Numbered from the stretch's first letter, positions 17,904 to 27,969 are shown. The stretch is DNA of 64,000 bases from Chitinophagaceae bacterium (GCA_016706055.1 JADJKL010000012.1:186001-250000), one strand, 5' to 3'. Made by a program: numbers and translations. Notes: generated by a model from the sequence alone, not told the origin.

Positions 17904-19742
17904 GTGCCAGATAAGATTACACTTTTACCAGATAACATAGCCAACCAGATAGCAGCCGGTGAAGTAATTCAGCGACCAGCCAGTGCCGTAAAGGAATTGC
18001 TGGAAAATGCGGTCGATGCCGGAGCTACTGAAATTAAATTACTTATTAATGATGCTGGCAAAGCCCTGATACAGGTAATTGATAATGGCAGCGGCATGAG
18101 TGAGACCGATGCCCGCATGAGCTTTGAACGCCATGCTACTTCCAAAATAAAAAGTATAGAAGATTTATTTCATATAAGAACAATGGGTTTCCGTGGTGAG
18201 GCTTTGGCATCGATTGCTGCCGTAGCACAAGTAGAACTAAAGACAAAGAGAGAAGAAGATGAAACCGGAGTTTATATTGAGGTAGAAAACAGCAACGTTC
18301 AAAAGCAGGAACCGATTGCTGCTCCTCAAGGAACTAGCATTGCTATGAAGAATTTATTCTTTAATGTTCCGGCCAGGAGAAATTTTTTAAAAAGCAATGC
18401 GGCAGAGATGCGACATATCGTAGATGAATTTACCAGAGTGTCGATGTCATTCCCGCAGATATTATTTACACTTACTGCCAATAACCAGCAGATATTTCAT
18501 CTGGAAGCAGGAAGTTTAAAACAGCGGATTGTTCAATTACTTGGCAACAATTATAATGCAAAGCTTGTAACGGTAAAAGAAGATACTGATTACATGAACA
18601 TTTATGGCTTTGTGGGCAAACCAGAAACTGCCAAGAAGACAAGAGGAGATCAATACTTTTTCGTTAACAACCGTTTTATAAAAAGTGCATACCTGAACCA
18701 TGCGGTAATGAGTGCTTACCAGGAAATGATAGCAAAAGATTCATTCCCTGCTTATGTTTTATTTATTGATTTAGATCCGGCAGTGGTAGATGTAAATGTG
18801 CACCCGACCAAACAAGAAATAAAATTTGAAGATGAGAAAATAATTTATGCTTTTGTGCAGGCAGCCGTAAAACATGCTTTGGCACAATTCAGTGTAACAC
18901 CTACGTTAGATTTTGAGCTGGATGCATCTATACAACAACTATCATCTATCTCACAACCATTCCCCGACGAAAAAAAATCAGCCGCAGCTTCCGGTTCTAT
19001 ATTTAAAAGCTTTACCCAAAAACACCAGGCCCATTTTATTGAGAAGAGTGATAGAAGTGAGTTGAAGCATTGGAAGAGTTTCTATGAAACGAGAAGTGGT
19101 GAGAAGGAAGTGGCAAATAGGAGAAAAGAATCTGAAAGTTTAGCAACCCCACTTACCACTCACCACTCACTACTAACCGAAGTTGAACTAACACAACTTC
19201 TCAATACATATATAACTTTGCCTTCAACAAACGGCTTCCTCCTTATTCACCAACAAGCGGCACATGAAAGAGTATTGTATGAACAATTGAAAAAAGCAAG
19301 CAAGGATAAACCAATCGCAGTACAACGGAGTATGTTTCCTTCTACCTTAGAATTAACGCCTGCTGATGCGGCAGTGATGGAAGAAATAATTACTGACCTG
19401 CAACAATTAGGTTACCTGATAGAACCATTTGGTAAAAATTCATATGTGATACAAGGAACTCCTGCTGACGTAACACAAGGCAATGAAAAACATACCATTG
19501 ATATTCTACTGGAACAATACAAGCATTTCAGCAATGAAGTAAAGTTTTCTAAAAGAGAAAAACTGATCCGTTCTTTAATAAGGCAACAAGCCATAAAAAC
19601 TGGCACAAGGTTGACAGAAAAAGAAATGCGGCATTTGGTAACTGATCTTTTTGCTTGTGAGCAACCGAATATAACTCTTGATGGCAATCCTACTTATTTG
19701 GAATTTAAGCAGGAGCAGTTGGAAAGGATGTTTGGGAAATGA
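17904..19742 (+). CDS. mutL: DNA mismatch repair protein MutL
   Basis: GHKL ATPase that links mismatch recognition to strand removal. Motifs are ELLENAVDAGAT, IDNGSGM, TMGFRGEALASI and the NVPARRNFLK stretch; the C-terminal dimerisation domain follows a linker. The start is GTG 17904 (MPDKITLLPDN), because the upstream ATG 17868 lies before the -7 box. The endonuclease motif DQHA(X)2E(X)4E reads HQQAAHERVLYE, so Asp and His are replaced while both Glu remain, and nicking activity is doubtful. The linker around residues 390-425 is coded by a degenerate inverted repeat that looks like an inserted intergenic element. 612 residues from this start. Confidence 0.96.
   Translation: MPDKITLLPDNIANQIAAGEVIQRPASAVKELLENAVDAGATEIKLLINDAGKALIQVIDNGSGMSETDARMSFERHATSKIKSIEDLFHIRTMGFRGEALASIAAVAQVELKTKREEDETGVYIEVENSNVQKQEPIAAPQGTSIAMKNLFFNVPARRNFLKSNAAEMRHIVDEFTRVSMSFPQILFTLTANNQQIFHLEAGSLKQRIVQLLGNNYNAKLVTVKEDTDYMNIYGFVGKPETAKKTRGDQYFFVNNRFIKSAYLNHAVMSAYQEMIAKDSFPAYVLFIDLDPAVVDVNVHPTKQEIKFEDEKIIYAFVQAAVKHALAQFSVTPTLDFELDASIQQLSSISQPFPDEKKSAAASGSIFKSFTQKHQAHFIEKSDRSELKHWKSFYETRSGEKEVANRRKESESLATPLTTHHSLLTEVELTQLLNTYITLPSTNGFLLIHQQAAHERVLYEQLKKASKDKPIAVQRSMFPSTLELTPADAAVMEEIITDLQQLGYLIEPFGKNSYVIQGTPADVTQGNEKHTIDILLEQYKHFSNEVKFSKREKLIRSLIRQQAIKTGTRLTEKEMRHLVTDLFACEQPNITLDGNPTYLEFKQEQLERMFGK
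19095..19167. repeat. Inverted repeat inside the mutL linker
   Basis: Arms 19095-19113 and 19149-19167 pair with 16 of 19 positions. The right arm is made of accact/cactcac words, as in the intergenic repeat behind holB. The frame is kept. Confidence 0.6.
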
Positions 19743-19773
19743 TATCTTCACAATTATAGTAGGCTATATAAAA

Positions 19774-21528
19774 CTAATTTGTTCGTCTGATTCTGAACAA
19801 ACAATCCATATATCTAATATCATTCGGAAAATTATTCAGGAAATAGTTGCCATAAAAGCTACCTTCAAAAAACTCTCCAACCTGATTAGGATAATTCGTT
19901 AGTGAAACGTTGAAAGGAGGTATTAAAGTTATAGCTGAAAAAGTTTCATTAATAGATAAGCGAGTCATTGGAAAGACTCCGGTTGAAAGAGTATGGGTAA
20001 ACCAGAAAAAAGTACCCATTATCCCGTTGCCCCCAGTAAGATATGCTTCATTTGTTGAATTCGCATAATTGCTATAACCCCAAAATAAAGGATCTGGGAA
20101 AGAACTAGAGTATACAACAGAATAACTAACACTTGCATTGGGTCTTTCAGATATAAATTGTTCTGCAGAAACTCCACAAGTTGTAATATTTCCAACATTT
20201 GTTAACGATCCGGTTAAGTTAAACGTTTGTGTTGCATTTTGCTGGTTAGTCAAATTATCAACACCTACTATCTTGCAATTTGGATAAATGCCATCGCAGG
20301 GACTGAGCTGAACTACAAAACCTCCATCTGGCATTAAAGGGGTAGATACACCTTTGTTGCCATACCAAACAATAGCATACCCACTAGTTACCGGACCTCC
20401 AGTACAATTTAATAATCTACCAGTTACTGTTTTAGTTTGTACAGGAGTTACTGAAACTGTTCCTAATGAAATATTAGTAGAAGATGGGCTTAGACTAATT
20501 GTGTGTTCTACTGCATGACAAAAATTTTCTACCTCTAATATTAAAGACATATTAGCAGGAATAGGATTATTTATTTGACCTAAAGAATCCGTAGTACCCC
20601 ATGCCGCAGTAATTCCATTTAGTTGACGTATTACTATATATCTTTCTGCCAACGGGAATCCAAAATTATCAACAAAGGTTGCTATAAAATTAATTATTTG
20701 CGAATACTGCCCACATGTCCAATAGCTAAAGTGAGATACTTCACCCACATAATTATCTCCTATCTTGCTTGCAGCACCTTCTTCTTTCCACAATCCTGTT
20801 ACATCATCCAAGTACCACATGCTAATAGTAGCAGGTGCATTTGCTCGTAATGCGGATGATATAGCGGTAGTTAATGTCGCTGCTTTATTTTTCGCTATCT
20901 GCAATTTCTCACCTGTGGGTGATTCTAATTCCACAATCAACATACCATGTGTTGCCAGTAGAACTTTGTTTCCACCCTTATCATAACCCAAGAAAGAACC
21001 TGGCGTAGTTTGATATCTTGACTGAAAGGTCGGGTCTATATAGGATACAAATACATTGATAGTACCGTTATATAGACCTCCGCCAGATTGTTTTACGACT
21101 CCATTTGCAGGCAATTCAACTTTACTTCCGTTAGAAAGTGATACTGATCCACCACTATTACTTTCTATTGTGCCAGTCAATTGTTTATAAACAAGACCAA
21201 TAACAATATTATTTACTCCCGATGTGGCGCTAAATACACGAAAGGCTTTATAATATCCAGACCTTTCAGCCGAAACAACTGTTTCTGCTTTATCAAGTTT
21301 TGCATCTTCGAATTTAAAAAAACCATTGGGGTCTGTTGTTGCGGTTTTAATACCCAACTTTACTGTAACTCCTGCAACGGGATGCCCGCCCTCATCTACT
21401 ACTTTTCCCTGTAAACTTCCTGTAAAAGAATTGGGACCAGAGCCTCCCGGTCCAAGCACTCCATATTTCTGACAATTAAATGCCAAAAAAGAAATCAAAA
21501 CAACATAAAAGGAAAATCGTTTCTTCAT
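19774..21528 (-). CDS. Surface lipoprotein with carboxypeptidase-regulatory-like domain
   Basis: Large exported lipoprotein of unknown function. The signal peptide ends in a lipobox (SFLAFNC, Cys near residue 19). An N-terminal Ig-like carboxypeptidase-regulatory domain follows (GKVVDEGGHPVAGVTVKLGIK, about residues 40-115), then beta-rich, Ser/Thr/Asn-rich segments typical of surface proteins. The length is 584 residues. Neighbours do not point to a pathway. It is convergent with mutL, with a 31-base gap. Confidence 0.8.
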   Translation of the reverse strand: MKKRFSFYVVLISFLAFNCQKYGVLGPGGSGPNSFTGSLQGKVVDEGGHPVAGVTVKLGIKTATTDPNGFFKFEDAKLDKAETVVSAERSGYYKAFRVFSATSGVNNIVIGLVYKQLTGTIESNSGGSVSLSNGSKVELPANGVVKQSGGGLYNGTINVFVSYIDPTFQSRYQTTPGSFLGYDKGGNKVLLATHGMLIVELESPTGEKLQIAKNKAATLTTAISSALRANAPATISMWYLDDVTGLWKEEGAASKIGDNYVGEVSHFSYWTCGQYSQIINFIATFVDNFGFPLAERYIVIRQLNGITAAWGTTDSLGQINNPIPANMSLILEVENFCHAVEHTISLSPSSTNISLGTVSVTPVQTKTVTGRLLNCTGGPVTSGYAIVWYGNKGVSTPLMPDGGFVVQLSPCDGIYPNCKIVGVDNLTNQQNATQTFNLTGSLTNVGNITTCGVSAEQFISERPNASVSYSVVYSSSFPDPLFWGYSNYANSTNEAYLTGGNGIMGTFFWFTHTLSTGVFPMTRLSINETFSAITLIPPFNVSLTNYPNQVGEFFEGSFYGNYFLNNFPNDIRYMDCLFRIRRTN

Positions 21529-21640
21529 AATAGCTTCAGCTGCGTATATGCTTAAAGATAGCTGTGATCATCGTTATTCGCAACTCATAAAACAAGATAA
21601 TTATAGAGTAAATACTGCTGCCTGTTTAATTATATGAGTA

Positions 21641-23004
21641 TCAGTACTTGTTGCGAACTCCTTGCAAAAACTTCTCCATCGCCTTTCTTACTTCTGTAGA
21701 AGTAGCCTGGTGGTTATTGACCAGTGTAGAAAAAATAAGCAGCTTACCTTTTTTAGTATATAAGAAACCGCTGAAGGCAACAACACCGGAGAGTGTACCT
21801 GTTTTGCCATAAATATATCCGCTGTCTGCTTTGTAATAACTGCTGATAGTTCCTTCACCACCAGTTGCAAGAATGACTTTGATACGTTCCATACCAAATT
21901 CATTTTTCATTTTGTTGAGTATAGCAACAAAATCCTGCGGAGTAAATAAATTATAACGGCTAAGGCCGGAACCATCTACCCATCTTGGTTTTTGTGGCAG
22001 GTCTTTGAAATCTGTTTTAAGTATGGTATCAATAATTTTTGCATCATTCATAACTCCCAGCATTTCATTACTCACCATTAATAAAGATTGTTCGGCAAAA
22101 AAATTATCGCTACGATGCATCATGGGTTTGAGGAGAGAGTCGGTGGGCTGGGAATGAATTTTTTTAAGCTCATTTCTTAACCCATTCTGAATAGATATGA
22201 TTTTATTCAAATCAATAGTCGTAATTTCTCTAAAGATTGTGTCTTTAAGTAATTCTAAAGAGGACTGAACTCCATTTGTAATAAAAGGAATTGATATTGT
22301 TTTCTTTTTTTCCATTCCTTGTGTTATAGTGTAAGAGTTTGTGCCAATATTTCTGGCAACTGAAAAAGCTTTTGCTTTTTCAGTATCAGAAAAAAAGTTA
22401 CATCCCAATTAGTTTCTGGAATTGAATAAACTAATGGAGGTTTGTTTCTTTCATTTATTTCTTGTGTCCAATCAAGAACGTTACCATAAACAGGAAAAGA
22501 ATTTCTTTCAGCCATGTAATCTTGGTCATAGTCATTCCACGACCAACCTGAACCCAACGCTTCTTCTTGCCAATTATCATTATTGATATAAAGATTTCTT
22601 TTTTCTTTTTTAAGAACATTGATCAAAGGTTGTGTTTTAAAATCCGGATGAAGCAAAGTAGGATCACCAGTTGGGATAATTAGAATAGCTGTATCCTTTT
22701 CTAATAACATTGCTCCCACCAAACTATCTCCCAAATATTTCATCGCTGCATAGCAAGTTGGCAGTTTAGTATTGCTGGCTGGTACAAAATATTTATCGCC
22801 CTGATAATTGTATAAATATTTATTAGTGGAAGGATCAAAGATGCTGATGCCGACATGAGCAGTTTGTAATGCTTTCGCATCTAATACATCTGCTTTGGCA
22901 GATTGGGAAATTTGTTTTTCTATGGAACAAGAGGCAAGTAGAATTAAGAGTGAAGAGTTAAGAATTAACAGTTAGGGCAGTTTTTTAATCAATTTTTTTT
23001 TCAT
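21641..23004 (-). pseudogene. dacB: D-Ala-D-Ala carboxypeptidase/endopeptidase (PBP4, S13), broken by a stop and a frameshift
   Basis: Peptidase S13 that trims murein. The reconstructed protein has a lipoprotein signal (LLILLASC), the active-site SxxK in VPASNTKLPTCYAAM, a middle domain, and the C-terminal GKTGTLSGVVAFSG. Two lesions are present. ATG 23004 is followed by K-rich codons, then in-frame TAA at 22972-22974, then the hydrophobic part of the signal. Later, the T7 run (minus strand, 22390-22396) needs eight T to join WDVTFF to SDTEKAKAF. The signal peptide is coded partly by an inverted repeat whose other arm overlaps the stop codon of the upstream gene. This may be a real pseudogene or sequencing error. 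Confidence 0.85.
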
Positions 23005-23034
23005 ATAACGCTAAACTTTAAATTCTTAACTCTT
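22953..23034. repeat. Inverted repeat joining dacB signal peptide and the oxidoreductase stop codon
   Basis: Perfect 14-base arms AAGAGTTAAGAATT (22953-22966) and AATTCTTAACTCTT (23021-23034). The left arm is signal-peptide coding for dacB. The right arm runs into the stop codon of the oxidoreductase gene at 23033-23035. Confidence 0.8.
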
Positions 23035-24079
23035 AACTGAATGTAACGATTTTGCCCATAGCAGAACTCTCCAACGCTGCTTCAATAATTCTTGTATTTA
23101 AAATTCCGTCTGCCGCTGTAACAGGATTTGGACCTTTCCCGGTTAATGCTTTATATACATCATCATAATAACCCATGTAATTTCCGGGGGAAGATGTTGT
23201 TTCGCTTCTTTTTACTTCTCCATTTATTTCTGTATGCAAAATTCCATCTGGTGCTGCCGGTGCAGGGCACCAACTTTCCATCGATGGTTTTACACCGGCG
23301 AGTAATTGCTGCTCCTGCATATCTGAACGCTGTTGCAAAAAACTTCCTTTCATGCCATGTATTGTATATGCATAGGTTGATTCCCTGGCAATGACGGTGG
23401 CTTTCAATCTTACTCTTAATCTGTCGTAATAAAAAAGCATTTCAAAATAATCCGGCACCGCCACATCATCCCGCATTTTTATTAGATCTGCAAATAATGC
23501 TTTAGGGAAACCAAATAACTGAATAGCTTGGTCAACCAAATGCGGAGATAAATCAAACAAGTTTCCAGCACCGGGCATATCACCTTCTTTATGTTGCTTG
23601 CCTCCGAAGCTGGGGCGATAACGGTCGTAGCGAATTTCTGCTTCTCTTATTTCTCCCAAAAATCCTTTTTCAATAATAGCTTTTACAGCACCATAATCAC
23701 CATCGTAGCGACGATTCTGGTAAACACTGAGGAACAAATTATTTTTTTCTGCTAATGCTGTTAACTCCTCTGCTTCTTTTACAGTAATAGCAAATGGCTT
23801 TTCTATTACCATGTTCTTGCCTGATTGTAATACCAACTTTGCCTGTTCAAAATGTAAATGCGTTGGTGTATTTACAACAATCAGTTGCAAAGTGGAATCA
23901 CCACAAAGTTCTTCTACCGAACGATATAGTTTTGAATTAGGATAATGTTCTCTTGAATCATTATTATTTCTTTCTACAATCGCTGCTAATTCAAAACCCA
24001 GATGTGCTTCGAGAAAAGGTGCATGAAATAATTTGCCGCTCATGCCAAAGGAGCAGATGCCCCCACTAATAGTTTGCAT
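23033..24079 (-). CDS. Gfo/Idh/MocA family oxidoreductase
   Basis: NAD(P)-dependent sugar or inositol-type dehydrogenase; the substrate cannot be told. The Rossmann start is GICSFGMSGKLFHAPFL, and VIEKPFAITVKEAEEL near residue 92 is the EKP motif with the catalytic Lys. The C-terminal alpha/beta domain contains GAGNLFDLSPHLVDQAIQLFG, the usual DxxxHxxD-like helix. The length of 348 residues is normal. It is upstream of dacB on the same strand. The gap before it contains two inverted copies of a CCCCTTTAGGGG repeat. Confidence 0.92.
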   Translation of the reverse strand: MQTISGGICSFGMSGKLFHAPFLEAHLGFELAAIVERNNNDSREHYPNSKLYRSVEELCGDSTLQLIVVNTPTHLHFEQAKLVLQSGKNMVIEKPFAITVKEAEELTALAEKNNLFLSVYQNRRYDGDYGAVKAIIEKGFLGEIREAEIRYDRYRPSFGGKQHKEGDMPGAGNLFDLSPHLVDQAIQLFGFPKALFADLIKMRDDVAVPDYFEMLFYYDRLRVRLKATVIARESTYAYTIHGMKGSFLQQRSDMQEQQLLAGVKPSMESWCPAPAAPDGILHTEINGEVKRSETTSSPGNYMGYYDDVYKALTGKGPNPVTAADGILNTRIIEAALESSAMGKIVTFS

Positions 24080-24094
24080 ATTTAAAAGTCTTTA

Positions 24095-24190
24095 TTCCCC
24101 TAAAGGGGAGAATCTAAAATTTTCCTATTTGCAAAGTACTAAATTAAAAAGTATGTCTGACCTAAGTTCCCCTTTAGGGGACAGGGGCAT
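24095..24190. repeat. Inverted pair of ccccttaagggg-type repeats
   Basis: TTCCCCTAAAGGGGAGA (24095-24111) and TTCCCCTTTAGGGGAC (24168-24183) are inverted copies, each itself palindromic. A third relative, ctccccttcaggggatggggg, lies at 31203-31222 at the start of the epimerase gene. Confidence 0.7.
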
Positions 24191-24201
24191 ACAGGGGGTT
24201 C

Positions 24202-25338
24202 TTATCCTCTCTCCTGTGCCCTTAACCATCTTTCCGGAATTTCATTACTGCTTGCCAGTAAATAATCTTTGTAACTACAAGCAATGAATTTTTTATCGGG
24301 CAGCTGCATCCACCATCTTCCCGTTTTCTTGCTTTGCAGAAAAGTTGTTTCAACTTCGGCGAATGCTGTATGGTATTCATTGAAAGAATCTCGTTCGTCA
24401 ATATTAGCTTCTCTTCTGCCACGGCTGCGGCCATCGAGTATATACCAAAGCATATGACTGATCTGTTTGGCTGTCAGTTCATCTTTATCATGCTGCACAT
24501 CATACCCATAAATACCAATCGTATTTACATTGGGACTCATGCCTGCATAGCGAAACAGCACACAAGCTTCTTCGCCATTCAATCCATTGGGAGAAAGAGT
24601 ATTTGCAGGTGCATACGTACTTGCCATTGCAGTAATGTCGAAGCTGAACATGTTGCTATTGCGAATCACCGGTTCCATTTCATCAATGGATTCTTTTACA
24701 CTGCCCACACGGTAACAATCGAAACGAAGTTTGTCCAATGTCTCCAGCATCCGCGGATGCACATAATAACTTTGAAAGGCGATATGATTATAGTGACGGA
24801 TAAAATTCGGTTCGCCAGTCAGCATTTCCATTAGGAAGTTCTCGTGACGGAAAGGAGACTCAAGGTTTAAATCAATCAATGCATCTACACAACTTGCTTC
24901 AATCAATTTTTTCCCATCAGCATAAGCACCATATTGTGATAAGGTAAGATCATGAGAGCCACCAAGAATAATAACTGTTTTTCCATCGCCAATTAATTCC
25001 TGCACCACCGTTTTTAAAGCAGCATAGGAATCGGTATATAATGAACCCGCAACAATATTTCCAATATCTGCGATTTTAATATCCTGATGCCAATAATATA
25101 AATTGTAGAAATGGCGACGGATAACATCTGGAGCTTCGCTATGTCCATGAATCAAACCGCTTCCTCGTTGTTCGCCACAACCTACCATTACAATCTGCGC
25201 TTCATCCAAATCAGGAAACTCTTTATCATAAATATCAATTATCTGGCCCATCTGCCCTTCTTTGTATCCTTCATCAAAAGAAATGGCAGCAATGCTGATG
25301 GGTGAAAGAAAGTCGGAAATATTGAGGTGGTCTGACAT
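24202..25338 (-). CDS. Arginase-fold protein, formimidoylglutamase-like, with altered metal site
   Basis: Ureohydrolase-superfamily protein often annotated as formimidoylglutamase in Bacteroidota. GGSHD keeps the first metal ligand. The second motif reads DALIDLN where active enzymes have DAHxD, and the third reads SFDITAM where they have SxDxD, so at least two metal ligands are missing. Activity is therefore uncertain, although the same changes may be normal in this subfamily. The start is ATG 25338; an exact -7 box ends six bases upstream and rules out the GTG at 25344. The length is 378 residues. No other histidine-degradation gene is nearby. Confidence 0.8.
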   Translation of the reverse strand: MSDHLNISDFLSPISIAAISFDEGYKEGQMGQIIDIYDKEFPDLDEAQIVMVGCGEQRGSGLIHGHSEAPDVIRRHFYNLYYWHQDIKIADIGNIVAGSLYTDSYAALKTVVQELIGDGKTVIILGGSHDLTLSQYGAYADGKKLIEASCVDALIDLNLESPFRHENFLMEMLTGEPNFIRHYNHIAFQSYYVHPRMLETLDKLRFDCYRVGSVKESIDEMEPVIRNSNMFSFDITAMASTYAPANTLSPNGLNGEEACVLFRYAGMSPNVNTIGIYGYDVQHDKDELTAKQISHMLWYILDGRSRGRREANIDERDSFNEYHTAFAEVETTFLQSKKTGRWWMQLPDKKFIACSYKDYLLASSNEIPERWLRAQERG

Positions 25339-25343
25339 GAACA

Positions 25344-25351
25344 CAAAGCTA
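25344..25351 (-). promoter_or_regulatory. -7 promoter box of the arginase-fold gene, leaderless type
   Basis: On the minus strand TAGCTTTG (exact TAnnTTTG) is followed by five bases and then the ATG at 25338. The transcript would begin at or next to the start codon. Confidence 0.6.
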
Positions 25352-25502
25352 AGAGGTTAATGAGAAAAGGAGATAAAGAGTTTTTACAATTTACTCCCAG
25401 ATATACACTGATAAAAATATTTGATACAGAATTTATACAGTTTTAAAAAATACCTTTATAAACTTAAATTTTAAAGAAGTAATCCGATAAAGACAGACAG
25501 AA

Positions 25503-27905
25503 ATGCACAGAAAAATATTCATACTAGCAGCTTTCTTTATCTTTTCAGGCAATTTGTTTGGACAGGCTGTCAGCAGTATTACCGGAACCATTCAGGACAA
25601 AACAACAAAGCTGCCCATTGAATTTGCAACGGTGCAATTGCTTCAATTACCGGATAGCATTGTTTTAAAAACAACGGTGACCGACAAAAAAGGGAAATTC
25701 ACTATTGATGATATTGAGTCGGGGAATTATATCGTCAGCTATACTTTTATCGGATATAGTCAGGCCATTCTTCCTATCACCGTTAATCAGAAAAAAGAAA
25801 ACCTGGGGCAGATAGAAATTGAAGTGTTATCAAAATCGTTGAGCGAAGTAACAGTTACCGGAAGAAAATCATTACTTAATACTTCTATTGACAGAAAAGT
25901 GTATAATGTTTCGCAGGATATTATGGCGCAGAGCGGAGTTGCCAGTGATATTCTGAAAAATATTCCTTCGGTGGAAGTAGATATTGACGGAACAGTAAAT
26001 TTGAGAGGATCTTCTGATGTAATGATACTTATAAATGGAAGACCATCGCCATTAATGGGAAGATCGAGAGCCGAAGTGTTACAACAATTGCCAGCCAATT
26101 CGATTGAACGGATAGAAGTTATTACCAATCCTTCAGCAAGGTTCAAACCGGATGGCACTTCAGGCATTATCAATATCGTTTTGAAAAAAAATACAAAACA
26201 AGGCTGGAGCGGATCGGCCATTTTGAATGCCGGAAACAACGATAGATACAGTGGCAATCTTACATTCAATTATAAACCGGGCAAACTGAATTTCTTTGGT
26301 AACTACAGTTTACGAAAAGACAGACGACTTCGCACTAACAGCATTGACAGGGAATACCTTGATATATCCGGTACAACAGAAAGCTTTTATTATGATTATA
26401 ATAGTTCACTTGCCAAACCTGTTTCGCATTTTGCAACTCTCGGTGTTGATTATACTATTGACGATAGGAACACTGTTGGTTTATCGGGTAATTATCATTA
26501 CCGTGACCAGGTAAAAAATGATGTCCTGAATAGATTATACACTGATAAAAATAAAATTACCACTAGCCAGTTCGATCGGTTGCGTTACGATCCCGAAATA
26601 GAAAAAGAAAAAGATGCGACTGCCTATTGGCAACACAATTTTGCAAAAGAAGATAAAGAATTAAGAATAGAATTAAATGTATCTACGTCAGATGAAGTAG
26701 AGGACAATCATTATTCTACCATTTATCATTATCCTGTTAAGCCTTCTGCATTTGATAACACATTAATAAAACAAGGCGATAAACAACAGCAATTTTCAAT
26801 AGATTTTACTAATCCAATTACAGAAGACTCAAAAATAGAAACCGGCTACCTTGGCTCTTTTAACCAGATTGATCTTGATTTTTATGGTGAGTTATATGAT
26901 ACCACTCAGAAAAAATTTATTAAAGATATCATTCGTACAAACCAATTCAAATACAGCGAAAGTATTCATGCTTTTTACGGAACGTATCAACATCAATATG
27001 AAAAATTTGGCTATTCGGCGGGTTTACGGGCAGAGCAGGCCATCATTAAAGGAAATCTTGTTACCAAAGACTCGCTGATTAGCAACGATTATTTTAAAAT
27101 TTACCCAACACTTCATCTTGCTTATAAATTAAAAAATGGAGAGCTGCAATTGAACTACAGCAAACGGGTAAACAGACCTGATGGCGATGAGATGAATCCT
27201 TTTCCTGAATACAGAGACCCTTTGAACCTAAGAGCTGGTAATCCAAAATTGCTGCCTGAAATGATACATTCAGTTGAGTTTGGTTACAAATGGCAGAACG
27301 ATAATTTTTCTATTGTGCCAAGCCTGTATTATCGCTATAAGAAAAACGGATTTACGTCTGTTACTATTCCGCTTAATGATTCCGTATTGCTAACAACAGA
27401 ACAAAATCTTTCTAACGATCAATCTGCTGGGCTGGAAATCATCTTTAGTGCAAAAGCAGGGAAATTTTTCAGCACTAATCTCAGTACTAACTTCTTTTAT
27501 AATCAGATTGATGCATCAGATCTGGGTTTTATTGGCAAGAAAACAATTTTTTCAATGAGTACAAATCTCAATGCCACTTTTACTATTACTAAAACAACTG
27601 TAGCACAGATAAGCAGTAATTTTCGTTCTGCGAGGTTAACACCGCAAGGAAAATCATATGCCAGTTTTGTTTTTAATGCAGGATTAAGACAAGATCTATT
27701 TAAAAAGAAAGCATCTATAATATTAACTGCTTCAGATCTATTTAAAACATTGAGGTATAAAAATGAGTTCAATACCACTGGCTTACAACAGGTTTCATTT
27801 GGAAGAAGAGATGCACAGATTATTTATTTAGGTTTCAGTTACCGGTTTGGAAAAGCTCCTAAAAAGGCAAAAGAAGAAAAGCTTGAGTTTGATAATAGCT
27901 TGTAA
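25503..27905 (+). CDS. TonB-dependent outer-membrane receptor (OMP_b-brl_3 type)
   Basis: Outer-membrane beta-barrel receptor, substrate unknown. Order of parts: signal peptide (cleaved after NLFGQA), carboxypeptidase-regulatory domain (about residues 25-110, SSITGTIQDKTTKLPIEFATVQL), plug domain with IDRKVYNVSQDI and GVASDILKNIPSVEVDIDGTVNLRG (about 125-215), then a barrel ending about ten residues before the end in YLGFSYRFG. It lacks the SusC-specific signatures, and no SusD is adjacent. The length of 800 residues is normal and the frame is intact. No iron or vitamin regulator site was seen. Confidence 0.92.
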   Translation: MHRKIFILAAFFIFSGNLFGQAVSSITGTIQDKTTKLPIEFATVQLLQLPDSIVLKTTVTDKKGKFTIDDIESGNYIVSYTFIGYSQAILPITVNQKKENLGQIEIEVLSKSLSEVTVTGRKSLLNTSIDRKVYNVSQDIMAQSGVASDILKNIPSVEVDIDGTVNLRGSSDVMILINGRPSPLMGRSRAEVLQQLPANSIERIEVITNPSARFKPDGTSGIINIVLKKNTKQGWSGSAILNAGNNDRYSGNLTFNYKPGKLNFFGNYSLRKDRRLRTNSIDREYLDISGTTESFYYDYNSSLAKPVSHFATLGVDYTIDDRNTVGLSGNYHYRDQVKNDVLNRLYTDKNKITTSQFDRLRYDPEIEKEKDATAYWQHNFAKEDKELRIELNVSTSDEVEDNHYSTIYHYPVKPSAFDNTLIKQGDKQQQFSIDFTNPITEDSKIETGYLGSFNQIDLDFYGELYDTTQKKFIKDIIRTNQFKYSESIHAFYGTYQHQYEKFGYSAGLRAEQAIIKGNLVTKDSLISNDYFKIYPTLHLAYKLKNGELQLNYSKRVNRPDGDEMNPFPEYRDPLNLRAGNPKLLPEMIHSVEFGYKWQNDNFSIVPSLYYRYKKNGFTSVTIPLNDSVLLTTEQNLSNDQSAGLEIIFSAKAGKFFSTNLSTNFFYNQIDASDLGFIGKKTIFSMSTNLNATFTITKTTVAQISSNFRSARLTPQGKSYASFVFNAGLRQDLFKKKASIILTASDLFKTLRYKNEFNTTGLQQVSFGRRDAQIIYLGFSYRFGKAPKKAKEEKLEFDNSL

Positions 27906-27969
27906 TTATTACCGATAATCAGCAGTTTTATTCTCTAAAAATTCATTTTAACCTGCAGCCGCTGCGGTT

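Noticed and set aside
24334..24834. A 166-codon open frame on the plus strand
   Set aside because: It lies entirely opposite the well-supported arginase-fold gene and its product has no recognisable features.
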